Source: Bacteroidales bacterium
Lineage (GTDB): Bacteria; Bacteroidota; Bacteroidia; Bacteroidales; UBA932
Length of the DNA: 33,040 nt
NCBI GenBank assembly: GCA_028707695.1
Contig: JAQWAL010000012.1
Span: forward strand, 10,321 to 43,360
Direction: 5' to 3'
Shown: one piece after another, positions 1 to 8,037 of the stretch
Layout: each line of letters begins with the position of its first letter
How positions within the stretch are numbered: position 1 is the first letter of the stretch
Program-made: the position numbers and the translations under genes
Notes under the pieces: model-generated
The model's input: the letters and a program-made list of their open reading frames with translations, nothing else
Database searches by the model: none
Told to the model about the DNA's origin: nothing

Positions 1-2
1 TG

Positions 3-1832
3 ATTCCATTTCGTTGCATTGCCGCAGATATTGCCAATAAAAAACCTTACACTCTCAGGAAAGGGGACCTTGGCTCTGCGGTAAGAGCCTCCATGACATA
101 CCCTTTCCTTTTCAAACCAATCATAATAGACTCCATACTTATGTTTGACGGAGGCTTCTACAACAACTTCCCATGGGATGTCATGGTAGAGGATTTTGAT
201 CCCGACTTCATTATCGGCTCCAAATGTTCCAACAATAGCCTCCAGCCAGATTCCGAAGATATTATCAGTCAAATAGAGAACATGTTGATGGTAGAGACCG
301 ACTACTCCATCCCGGAAGATCTTGGAATACTTATAGATGTCAAATTCCAGGACGTTGCCATAATGGATTTCCACAAACTAGACCAAATAGCAGAGGTGGG
401 CTACAATACTGCTCAAAAATATATAAAAGCAATAAAGGAGAAGGTCCCTAGGTTGGTCACACCCAAAGAGCTTTCGGAAAAAAGGATGGGATTCCGGATA
501 AACACATTGCCTCTCAGGTTCCGGGATATAGAATTCGTTGGGGACGGGCTTGACCAAAAAGAAGAGGAATTCATAAGGAGAACCATTAAAAACAACCGGC
601 CCGGGATATCCGACCACGAACAAATAAAACGAGGTTTCTACAGGGTTGTTGCTACCGGTTTGGTTAACACAATGTACCCACAAGCTGTGATAAATCCGGA
701 CTCCACATTCAACCTGCATCTGAGGGTAACCAAGAAAGCTCCCGTCCAGCTTTCCATTGGTGGCAATATCTCTTCATCTTCACTCAACCAGGGCTACATT
801 GGATTACAGTACAAACAGTTTGCTGCAAACCCATGGAGAATCAACGGCGATTTCAATCTTGGCAGGTACTATTCAGGGCTGAACATTGGATACAGGCAAG
901 ATGTGGGTATCAATCCACTATGGTTTTACGAAGCCAATTTCACCGTCCACCGCTTCGATTATTTCGGTGGAAGCCAAACTGAGTTCTTTGCCAACAGGAT
1001 TCCCAGCAACATCCAGGAATCGGAAGTCTTTACCACAATCAGCGCAGGTACTCCCGTGAATATAGAAAAAAACATGTTGGCCAAATTCAGCCTTTACATC
1101 GGGAAAAATTTCTACGAATACTACCAGGACGACAACTTCACAACCTACGACACACCCGACCGTACACGGTTTTCATATATATCCCCAACCGCCAGGATAC
1201 TGCGCAACACAACCAATTACAAACAATACCCCACAGAGGGAATAGTCCAGGAACTCTCTGCCAGGTACACTCATTTCCGTGAAAACCACATCCCGGGAAG
1301 CACTTCGCTCTCCAGGACAGAAGAGAGCAACAACAGCCATAACACCATCTCTGTGAAAGCATACTTCAAACAATATTTCAACCTGGCAAACTTCCTGACA
1401 CTTGGGGTCTCTGCAGACCTTACACTCTCCAACAGGACCTATTTGGGAGATTACACCTCTACCCTGCTGTACATGCCGGCATTCCAGCCAAACCCCCACA
1501 GCAAAACACTATTGCTAAGCCAATACAAAGCACCTTCGTACCTGGGTGTTTCGCTCTCACCTATAATAAAGATTTCCAATTCGCTTTTTGTACACTTCCA
1601 GGCCTCCTATTTCCAGCCACATAAAAAACTGGAGCAGACCCCGGAAGGTTTGCCCCAATTTGGAAAAAGATTCCCATTGGGCTCATTCATGGGTAACTTT
1701 GCATTTGTTTGGCAATCTCCGGTTGGTCCAATATCACTCTCTACTGCATATTACGACAAAGAAGAGGTAAAATGGTATCCTCAGTTCAACATCGGCTTCC
1801 AGATCTACAAACCAAAGGCCCTTGCCAATTAA
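3..1832 (+). CDS. Patatin-like phospholipase with C-terminal POTRA and outer-membrane barrel (5' end outside window)
   Basis: The reading frame is open from the first complete codon at position 3, so the gene starts upstream of the window; 609 residues are visible. The first part is the end of a patatin lipase domain: the DGG motif at 147-155 supplies the catalytic aspartate of the Ser-Asp dyad, and the nucleophile serine must lie upstream. After it come a POTRA-like stretch (roughly 480-740) and a long beta-rich region to the stop, resembling the Omp85/BamA surface-antigen barrel. This order is that of PlpD-type (type Vd) autotransported phospholipases. The likely role is membrane-lipid hydrolysis at the cell surface or in the periplasm; substrate and release of the lipase domain are unknown. 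It is followed after 10 bases by the flippase gene, so probably co-transcribed. Confidence 0.88.
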   Translation: MPFRCIAADIANKKPYTLRKGDLGSAVRASMTYPFLFKPIIIDSILMFDGGFYNNFPWDVMVEDFDPDFIIGSKCSNNSLQPDSEDIISQIENMLMVETDYSIPEDLGILIDVKFQDVAIMDFHKLDQIAEVGYNTAQKYIKAIKEKVPRLVTPKELSEKRMGFRINTLPLRFRDIEFVGDGLDQKEEEFIRRTIKNNRPGISDHEQIKRGFYRVVATGLVNTMYPQAVINPDSTFNLHLRVTKKAPVQLSIGGNISSSSLNQGYIGLQYKQFAANPWRINGDFNLGRYYSGLNIGYRQDVGINPLWFYEANFTVHRFDYFGGSQTEFFANRIPSNIQESEVFTTISAGTPVNIEKNMLAKFSLYIGKNFYEYYQDDNFTTYDTPDRTRFSYISPTARILRNTTNYKQYPTEGIVQELSARYTHFRENHIPGSTSLSRTEESNNSHNTISVKAYFKQYFNLANFLTLGVSADLTLSNRTYLGDYTSTLLYMPAFQPNPHSKTLLLSQYKAPSYLGVSLSPIIKISNSLFVHFQASYFQPHKKLEQTPEGLPQFGKRFPLGSFMGNFAFVWQSPVGPISLSTAYYDKEEVKWYPQFNIGFQIYKPKALAN

Positions 1833-1842
1833 GCACTATCAA

Positions 1843-3321
1843 ATGAAGAGTACAAATCCACTAAGGAAACTTGCCGGAGAAACTGCAATCTATGGATTCA
1901 GCACCATTTTTGCCCGTTTCATAAATTTTGTATTTGTTCCCATATACACATATACACTCTCTACACAAAGTTACGGCGTTGCCGCAGAATTCCTGGCCTA
2001 TATTGCAATACTGCAGGTTCTCTTCACAATGGGGCTGGAAACCGGATGTTTCCGTTATGCCAATAAAACCGGCAACCCTCAAACAGTTTTTTCCAATGCT
2101 CTGTTGACTACTGCAGTAGCATCGGGGTTGTTTTTCCTGTTTACAATCCTTTACAACCAAAGCATTGCACAAATGCTGGGTTATGAAGAGTATGGGCTGG
2201 TTATCATATATGTGTCTGCTATATTGATGATAGATTCGGTTACGGCAATACTCTTTGCCAGGCTAAGGTTCCTTAACCGTCCCGTAAAATTCACGGTTTT
2301 CAAAAGCATAAAGATACTTGGCGAGACAATATTCAACCTTTTGCTCTTTTTTGTGGTGCCATCTTACCTGTTGGAAAATCCCGGTTCCTTTGTCACTGTA
2401 TTTATTTCTGAAACCCCCGATTTCACTTACATCCTCTTTGCAATCCTGCTAAGCGGGATAGTTTCGTTGGTGGTTTTCATACCCGATATGGTAAAAGTCA
2501 AATTGAAGTTCACACCTGCCCTATGGAAAGAGATGATGAAATACTCCCTGCCTATAATGATAGCAGGACTGCCAGGCATCCTAAACGATTTCATTGACCG
2601 CCCTCTTTTCAGGTTTTTCACTCCCCAGGGGCAGAGCTGGGAATCGAACCTTGGAATATTCCAAGCCGGCGTGAAGATTTCCATGCTAATGATGCTTTTC
2701 ATACAAATGTTCCGTTTTGCAGCAGAGCCTTTTTTCTTCTCCAGGGAGGGCAAAAACGACTCAAAACAACTATATGCCAAGGTTATGGAACATTTTACCG
2801 CATTCGGGATGCTAATATTCCTGGGTATAATGTTTTACCTTGATATATTGCAATACCTCATTGGAAAAGATTTCAGAGAAGGTCTCTCAATTGTACCTGT
2901 GATGCTTTTTTCTTACCTGCTCCTGGGTATCTCCTTTAATGTCTCCATGTGGTACAAACTCTCAGGCAAAACCAACTATGCAATTATAATCACAGCATGC
3001 GGGCTGCCTGTGACACTGGCAATAAACATATTGTTGATGCCCCTGTTCTCTTACCACGCAGCTGCCTGGGGTCATCTGTTAAGCTACCTTACAATGCTGG
3101 CAGTCAGCATATACTTGGGAAACAAACACTATCCCATACCATACAACTGGAAAAGAGTCATACAATACATGGCAACCGGACTCATCTTTTATGCAATCAC
3201 ACTTCTATTACCGCAGGATGGACCAATCCTTAAATATTCCGTCCGGACAGCACTTGTATTGGCATACATATACATCTACTTGAAAACAGAAAAAATTTCT
3301 ATATGGAAGTTAAAATTGTAA
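1843..3321 (+). CDS. Polysaccharide/oligosaccharide flippase (MOP superfamily, Wzx-like)
   Basis: A 492-residue, strongly hydrophobic protein with about 12-14 predicted membrane helices, typical in length for the polysaccharide biosynthesis (Wzx/MurJ-like, MOP) exporters that move lipid-linked sugars across the inner membrane. The N-terminus ([18 protein letters not shown]) with its basic stretch before the first helix is characteristic. A TTG at 1822 would extend the frame into the upstream gene; the ATG at 1843 is preferred because it lies just past the upstream stop and gives the usual family N-terminus. The 3' end overlaps dut by 19 bases, so translation is probably coupled. The substrate cannot be read from sequence. 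Confidence 0.88.
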   Translation: MKSTNPLRKLAGETAIYGFSTIFARFINFVFVPIYTYTLSTQSYGVAAEFLAYIAILQVLFTMGLETGCFRYANKTGNPQTVFSNALLTTAVASGLFFLFTILYNQSIAQMLGYEEYGLVIIYVSAILMIDSVTAILFARLRFLNRPVKFTVFKSIKILGETIFNLLLFFVVPSYLLENPGSFVTVFISETPDFTYILFAILLSGIVSLVVFIPDMVKVKLKFTPALWKEMMKYSLPIMIAGLPGILNDFIDRPLFRFFTPQGQSWESNLGIFQAGVKISMLMMLFIQMFRFAAEPFFFSREGKNDSKQLYAKVMEHFTAFGMLIFLGIMFYLDILQYLIGKDFREGLSIVPVMLFSYLLLGISFNVSMWYKLSGKTNYAIIITACGLPVTLAINILLMPLFSYHAAAWGHLLSYLTMLAVSIYLGNKHYPIPYNWKRVIQYMATGLIFYAITLLLPQDGPILKYSVRTALVLAYIYIYLKTEKISIWKLKL

Positions 3322-3737
3322 ACAAATCCAACTACGGGCTACCCGAATACGCAACCCAACACTCAGCAGGCATGGATTTAAGGGCAAACACCCAAGAACC
3401 TTTGACCATAAACCCATTGGACAGGGTGTTGATTCCAACAGGAATATTCATAGAGCTTCCGGAGGGATACGAAGCTCAAATAAGGCCCAGGAGCGGGCTC
3501 GCCATAAAACATGGTATTGGACTTGTAAACAGCCCGGGCACAATAGATGCCGATTACAGGGGAGAAATCAAGGTTATTGTGGTCAACCTATCCAACCAGC
3601 CTTTTGTGCTGCAACCAGGTGAAAGGATAGCCCAAATGGTTGTTGCCCAATATCAAAAGACAGAATGGAAAGAGTGTGAAACCCTGGAACAGAGCCAAAG
3701 GGGCAAAGGCGGGTTTGGCTCTACCGGAACCAAGTAA
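3303..3737 (+). CDS. dut: dUTP diphosphatase
   Basis: Hydrolyses dUTP to dUMP and pyrophosphate, keeping uracil out of DNA and supplying dTMP synthesis. At 144 residues it is full length for the homotrimeric family, and all five motifs are present: AGMDLRA (22-28), PRSGLA (62-67), [17 protein letters not shown] (73-89) with the catalytic Asp, PGERIAQMV (105-113) and the C-terminal [10 protein letters not shown] (133-142). It begins inside the end of the flippase gene and is followed after 17 bases by murF. Flippase next to dut is, as I recall, a common arrangement in Bacteroidales. Confidence 0.97.
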   Translation: MEVKIVNKSNYGLPEYATQHSAGMDLRANTQEPLTINPLDRVLIPTGIFIELPEGYEAQIRPRSGLAIKHGIGLVNSPGTIDADYRGEIKVIVVNLSNQPFVLQPGERIAQMVVAQYQKTEWKECETLEQSQRGKGGFGSTGTK

Positions 3738-3754
3738 GCAACATAAAGATCAAA

Positions 3755-5065
3755 ATGGAAAACATAAGCTACCTATACGGGCTGTTCCTCTCATCTGCAG
3801 GTATATCTACCGACAGCAGGTCTATTGTACCCGGCTCCCTGTTTTTTGCACTGAAAGGAGAAAATTTTGACGGGAACAAATTTGCATCAAAAGCTTTGGA
3901 ATCGGGGGCAGCATATGCCATTGTAGATGATCCCGATGTTCAGCAGGGAAAAAACCACATATTGGTCAAAGATGTGCTGTATACCTTGCAACAACTGGCA
4001 ATGTACCACAGGAAACAATTCAATATCCCGGTTTTCGCCCTCACCGGGTCAAACGGCAAAACAACCACAAAAGAACTAATTACCAAAGTACTTTCTGTCA
4101 AATACAACGTACTTTCCACAACCGGCAACCTGAACAACCATATTGGCGTACCACTCACAATATTGAAAATAGACAACACTATCCAGGCAGCTGTCATTGA
4201 GATGGGGGCCAGTGCCCCCGGAGAGATAATGACCCTTGCAAAAATTGCTCAGCCTACTGCAGGGCTGGTAACCAATGTGGGAAAGGCACACCTTCTTGGT
4301 TTTGGATCTTTTGAAGGTGTCAGGAAAACAAAAGGGGAGCTTTACGATTATATTGCCCAAACAGGAGGAACAGCACTCTACAACACAGACAACCCAATAA
4401 CCAAAGAGATGGCTGCAAGCAGAGGCAACCTCGCAGCTATTCCATACGGTGTATCCATCTCCGGGTCAAGAATACTGGAAACAACCCCACAAGAGCCCTA
4501 TCTAAGGGTTATGATGGGTACCGGAGAGACGCTGAATACAAAAATCATTGGCTCATACAACATTGACAACATACTTGCCGCACTGGCGGTTGGCGAGCTT
4601 TACAAATGCGACCGGTTGCTCTCGATAAAAGCCATAGAATCTTACATCCCCTCCAACAATCGCTCACAACTGGTAAAAGGAGAAAACAACAACCTTGTTG
4701 TAGACGCCTACAATGCAAATCCCACAAGCATGAAGGCCGCCCTTGAAAATTTCGGTTCTATGAAAACCCCTGTCAAAGGAGTAGTGCTGGGAGATATGCT
4801 GGAACTGGGTAAAGACTCTGCAAAAGAGCACCTTGAAATATTAAGGATGTTGGAAAACATGAATATGGAGCATATATTCCTGGTAGGTAAAGAATTTGCA
4901 CAAGCAGCCCAAGGATACAGTTATTACCAGAAGAGAGCCCTTATAACCGAAAACTCCTTACAGTTGAAAGATTACCTGGACAACCACAAAACAAAAGGAG
5001 TAACTTACCTGATAAAAGGGTCAAGAGGCATCAGGCTGGAAAGGATAATTGAGAGCCTCAGCTGA
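3755..5065 (+). CDS. murF: UDP-N-acetylmuramoyl-tripeptide--D-alanyl-D-alanine ligase
   Basis: Cytosolic Mur ligase that adds D-Ala-D-Ala to UDP-MurNAc-tripeptide, the last soluble step of peptidoglycan precursor synthesis. The 436-residue length fits MurF. The N-terminal part has STDSRSIVPGSLFFALKG (18-35), typical of the MurF/MurE UDP-binding domain; the ATP-binding loop is GSNGKTTTKE (98-107); DAYNANPTSMKAAL is the MurF signature in the C-terminal region. It is 17 bases downstream of dut. Its stop codon lies in an 8-bp palindrome shared with the convergent glycosyltransferase. Confidence 0.96.
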   Translation: MENISYLYGLFLSSAGISTDSRSIVPGSLFFALKGENFDGNKFASKALESGAAYAIVDDPDVQQGKNHILVKDVLYTLQQLAMYHRKQFNIPVFALTGSNGKTTTKELITKVLSVKYNVLSTTGNLNNHIGVPLTILKIDNTIQAAVIEMGASAPGEIMTLAKIAQPTAGLVTNVGKAHLLGFGSFEGVRKTKGELYDYIAQTGGTALYNTDNPITKEMAASRGNLAAIPYGVSISGSRILETTPQEPYLRVMMGTGETLNTKIIGSYNIDNILAALAVGELYKCDRLLSIKAIESYIPSNNRSQLVKGENNNLVVDAYNANPTSMKAALENFGSMKTPVKGVVLGDMLELGKDSAKEHLEILRMLENMNMEHIFLVGKEFAQAAQGYSYYQKRALITENSLQLKDYLDNHKTKGVTYLIKGSRGIRLERIIESLS

Positions 5066-6080
5066 TTTTCTGGCCAATATTGATGAATTTCAATTTCTTG
5101 AAAGAGAGGAAAAAGGTAAGTACAATACTCCCTTTGTAAATTCCCGACAACTTTGCACTTTTCCTGTTTGGACTCCTGGCAACCTCTTTGCGGAGTACCA
5201 TGAACTCTTTGTGGGCCCTTACAACACTGTCAAAAAAAGGTTTTTGCCCTTGCAGCAAATAGAGCAAGGCCGAAACCCAGTCCAGGAAAATCCTGACCGG
5301 CAATAACAGGCACAAGGTACCGGAAGGTAAATTCTTGTAAAGCATCAAAAGATTGTTCCGGTAATTCAGGAACAATTTGCCCGGTGAATTATTGGGTAAA
5401 GTGCCCCCTCCTACATGATATACCTGGGAATCAGGATAAACCCACACCTGCCAACCCTGCAGTTTTGCCCTCCAGCACAAATCTATCTCTTCCATATGGG
5501 CAAAAAACTTATTGTCAAACCCTCCAAGGGAATGGAACAAAGAGGACCTTACCATAAAAGCAGCACCAGATGCCCAGAAAATCTCAAGGTCCGAGTTATA
5601 CTGCGCACAATCCCTCTCTATGTTGGAAAGGATACGGCCCCTGCAAAAGGGATACCCCAACAGGTCAATGAATCCTCCCGATGCTCCAGCATATTCAAAA
5701 CTATCCTTGTCAAAAGCAGATTTTATTTTGGGCATGCAAATTCCAACCTCCTTGTTGTTTTCCATGGAGTTTACCAGAGGCTCCAGCCAACCCTCACACA
5801 CTTCCACATCGGAATTGAGAAGGATGTAGTAATCTGACTCTACCATTGCCAGGGCAATATTATAACCACCGGTAAAACCATGGTTGTAACCCATCTCAAT
5901 CACCCTTACATTCTCATTGAAATTCTCTTTGAGCCACTCCACAGAACCGTCAGTAGAGCCGTTGTCGGCAACCACAACAAAAGCCCCGGGAAGGGAGCTT
6001 CTCTCTATCAAAATATCCAGGAATCTCTCCAGATAATTTTTACCGTTCCAATTAAGTATTACAATGGCAGTTGAAGGCAC
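5058..6080 (-). CDS. Family 2 glycosyltransferase
   Basis: A 340-residue inverting GT-A glycosyltransferase of the GT2 (WcaE/rhamnosyltransferase-like) group, probably building cell-surface glycan. It shows the N-terminal VILNWNGKNYLERFL, ADNGSTDGS (38-46) for nucleotide binding, the metal-binding NSDVEV (89-94) and the acceptor-side HMEEIDLCWR motif (195-204) with candidate catalytic acids. A hydrophobic segment near 250-275 may anchor it to the inner membrane. The start is GTG at 6080, giving the normal family N-terminus, and a TATCTTTG box lies 14 bases upstream. It follows the anti-sigma-like gene by 33 bases and could be read from that operon as well. Donor and acceptor are unknown. Confidence 0.9.
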   Translation of the reverse strand: MPSTAIVILNWNGKNYLERFLDILIERSSLPGAFVVVADNGSTDGSVEWLKENFNENVRVIEMGYNHGFTGGYNIALAMVESDYYILLNSDVEVCEGWLEPLVNSMENNKEVGICMPKIKSAFDKDSFEYAGASGGFIDLLGYPFCRGRILSNIERDCAQYNSDLEIFWASGAAFMVRSSLFHSLGGFDNKFFAHMEEIDLCWRAKLQGWQVWVYPDSQVYHVGGGTLPNNSPGKLFLNYRNNLLMLYKNLPSGTLCLLLPVRIFLDWVSALLYLLQGQKPFFDSVVRAHKEFMVLRKEVARSPNRKSAKLSGIYKGSIVLTFFLSFKKLKFINIGQKIS

Positions 6081-6094
6081 GAATCTGTTTTTTG

Positions 6095-6102
6095 CAAAGA
6101 TA
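6095..6102 (-). promoter_or_regulatory. Candidate -7 box for the glycosyltransferase gene
   Basis: TATCTTTG on the minus strand fits the Bacteroidota -7 consensus TAnnTTTG and sits just before the GTG start at 6080. No TTTG element is seen about 19 bases further upstream, so this is a weak call; it would put the transcription start within about 10 bases of the coding start. Confidence 0.4.
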
Positions 6103-6113
6103 ATGAAAGAATA

Positions 6114-7334
6114 CTACAGATGAAACCTTAATCCAACCTCAAATTTGAATTGCAGTTGCTGGGCAGTCCTAATGCTCAAAGGTTGGTTGTTGTCAAAATA
6201 GTAGGCAAACGAAGGATCGAAATAGAGCCCCAAAGAGTTGTTGACAACAAATTCTGCCCCCACACCACCATTTAGAGACCATTGAAGCCCGTCTATCATT
6301 TGGCCGTAAGAATCCGGCACACCATTTTCCATGACCTTGTAAAAGGCATACAAACCTTTCTCTACCATTACTCCGCCCGATGCATAAAGCCTCAGGTTAT
6401 CATTCTTGTAAAAGGAGTAGTACAGGTTCAGAGGAAATCCGAGGTAATGCAAAGTCTGTTGTGTTTCACGGGTAGCATCCCTTGAAATTGCATCGTAATG
6501 AGAAAACAACATGGTATAGACAACACCGGTAGCAGCAGATATACGGTCAGAGAGAGGCAGCTGCATTTGCAATCCAACCGAAACCGGCATCAGGAACTTG
6601 GTATTGGAGATAACCTCCTGCGGAACATATGCCTTTTGTATGGTAGAGACAACATTGCTTGGAGCATATCCGCTTTGCATCTGGCTCATAGCCATCAATG
6701 ATACCGAGTGGCTGGAAGTAGATGGGGAAATATTGGTGCTCAAAGCAAAAGACGGAGACCTTCTTTTGTGACCGTCCCCCTCCTGACTCAAATACAAATT
6801 GTACTCCCCACGCCTTTGGGAAGATATCTCTTTTACGGTTGGTTCTTCATTTTTAGCAGGCTCTTCTTTAATCTCCCGACGAGGCTCTTCTGCAATCTCT
6901 TTGCCAGGCAAAGATGTGACTTTGCCGTTTTGTGAACCGGAAATATGGACGGTTTGTTCCGGCCCTGTCCAAGACTCATTATTTATTGGCTTACCTGCAG
7001 ATCCGGACAACAAACGACGGTTTCCCAAAATAATTGAGACCGGTTTTTCGGGAGAGTCTGCAACCTCATCTTGTTGCGGAGTACGCTCTACTACCACAAT
7101 ACTTTCGGGGACAAGCAAATCCCTTCCGGCATCTCTCTTGTCCAAAACAAGGAACAGCACAAAAGATGCAGCAATGGCAATTGCAGAATAGACTGCCCTG
7201 CGCATGAACACCACACCAAATTTATTCCTTTTGTCCAAGGAAGATTCAATAGCATCCCAAGAACCAATGCCGGGAGTCTCTGTAAACTCCCCGATCAGTT
7301 CCCGGATTTTTTTATCGAATTCCTTGTTATCCAT
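6114..7334 (-). CDS. Probable dual membrane-spanning anti-sigma factor (inner-membrane helix plus outer-membrane beta-barrel)
   Basis: A 406-residue protein encoded 13 bases after an ECF sigma gene. Visible parts in order: a charged, soluble N-terminus (1-46) with SWDAIESSL at 25-33; a single hydrophobic helix (about 47-64, YSAIAIAASFVLFLVL region) with basic residues just before it, placing the N-terminus in the cytosol; a long linker (65 to about 190) rich in Pro, Glu and Lys; and a C-terminal region (about 192-406) of alternating beta strands ending in GLRFHL, typical of an 8-stranded OMP barrel. This matches the Dma family described in Bacteroides thetaiotaomicron, where one chain links both membranes and holds the sigma factor. 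That it inhibits the adjacent sigma factor is inferred from architecture and position. ATG 7334 is preferred to a TTG at 7346. Confidence 0.75.
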   Translation of the reverse strand: MDNKEFDKKIRELIGEFTETPGIGSWDAIESSLDKRNKFGVVFMRRAVYSAIAIAASFVLFLVLDKRDAGRDLLVPESIVVVERTPQQDEVADSPEKPVSIILGNRRLLSGSAGKPINNESWTGPEQTVHISGSQNGKVTSLPGKEIAEEPRREIKEEPAKNEEPTVKEISSQRRGEYNLYLSQEGDGHKRRSPSFALSTNISPSTSSHSVSLMAMSQMQSGYAPSNVVSTIQKAYVPQEVISNTKFLMPVSVGLQMQLPLSDRISAATGVVYTMLFSHYDAISRDATRETQQTLHYLGFPLNLYYSFYKNDNLRLYASGGVMVEKGLYAFYKVMENGVPDSYGQMIDGLQWSLNGGVGAEFVVNNSLGLYFDPSFAYYFDNNQPLSIRTAQQLQFKFEVGLRFHL

Positions 7335-7347
7335 ATAATTATTCAAA

Positions 7348-7899
7348 CTAATAATTCTTGTTTGTCAACTTTTCCTGCAACCACTGCCTGGCCCTGCTCA
7401 GTTGTGATCTGGAACTACCCTCGGATATTCCCAGTTTCAAAGCAATCTCGTTGTGGCTGAACCCCTCCAACACATACATATTGAAAACAGTCCTGAACCC
7501 TGATGGCATTGAAGAGACTAGCCTCATCAACTCCCTGGAGCCGATACCTTCCAAAACATCCGAGCTTGCAGTAAACTCTTTTGCAGTATCACAAATCTCT
7601 TCCGAAAACCTGAGCACATCCCCTTTCCTGAGCGACATCAAAGCAGTATTCACAAACACCCTTCTTAGCCATCCCTCGAAAGAGCCGTTCCCGGAAAAAC
7701 TTCCAATTTTTTCAAATACAGTGATGAATCCATCCTGAAGAATATCCCTGGCACGCTCCCGTTCCCCTGCATACCTCATACACACAGCGAACATCTTTGG
7801 CGAATATATCTCATAAAGTAATCGTTGAGCTTGCCTGTCCTGCCGGACACAAGCCTCCAACAACTCTTTTTCGTCGGAAAATTCCTTGTGTGTAATCAT
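7348..7899 (-). CDS. ECF-type RNA polymerase sigma factor
   Basis: A 183-residue sigma-70 family protein with only regions 2 and 4, hence extracytoplasmic-function type. Region 2 spans about residues 25-90 (ARDILQDGFITVFEKIGSF, WLRRVFVNTALMSLRK); region 4 spans about 120-178, with the helix-turn-helix EGFSHNEIALKLGISEGSSRSQLSRARQWL. It directs RNA polymerase to a stress or envelope regulon that cannot be read from this window, though its own upstream region has an ECF-like promoter. The next gene is a membrane-spanning partner that probably sequesters it. Confidence 0.95.
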   Translation of the reverse strand: MITHKEFSDEKELLEACVRQDRQAQRLLYEIYSPKMFAVCMRYAGERERARDILQDGFITVFEKIGSFSGNGSFEGWLRRVFVNTALMSLRKGDVLRFSEEICDTAKEFTASSDVLEGIGSRELMRLVSSMPSGFRTVFNMYVLEGFSHNEIALKLGISEGSSRSQLSRARQWLQEKLTNKNY

Positions 7900-7911
7900 T
7901 CACCGCATTAA

Positions 7912-7940
7912 TAAGATGCAAAAAAGCATGGTTTCGTTGC
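7912..7940 (-). promoter_or_regulatory. Candidate ECF-type autoregulatory promoter
   Basis: Read on the minus strand, GCAAC (7940-7936) is followed 17 bases later by CATCTTA (7918-7912), resembling the AAC ... CGTC layout of many ECF-recognised promoters at normal spacing. It lies 13 bases upstream of the sigma start codon. The same stretch contains a 7-bp inverted repeat, GATGCAA at 7915-7921 and TTGCATC at 7937-7943. Autoregulation is an inference. Confidence 0.4.
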
Positions 7941-7985
7941 ATCAAAAATAAAAAGATTTCCCTTACCACAGACAGTGGATTGATA

Positions 7986-8015
7986 TTTGTAAAGGTAATA
8001 AATTAATTAACTTTG
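7986..8015 (+). promoter_or_regulatory. Bacteroidota-type promoter of the TPR-envC operon
   Basis: TTTG (7986-7989), an 18-base spacer and TAACTTTG (8008-8015) match the Bacteroidota housekeeping promoter (TTTG about 19 bases before TAnnTTTG). Transcription would start near 8021, leaving a roughly 17-base A-rich leader before the ATG at 8038. It diverges from the ECF-like promoter of the sigma gene in the same 138-bp intergenic region. Confidence 0.7.
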
Positions 8016-8037
8016 TAGTAAACTAACCTTAAAAAAA

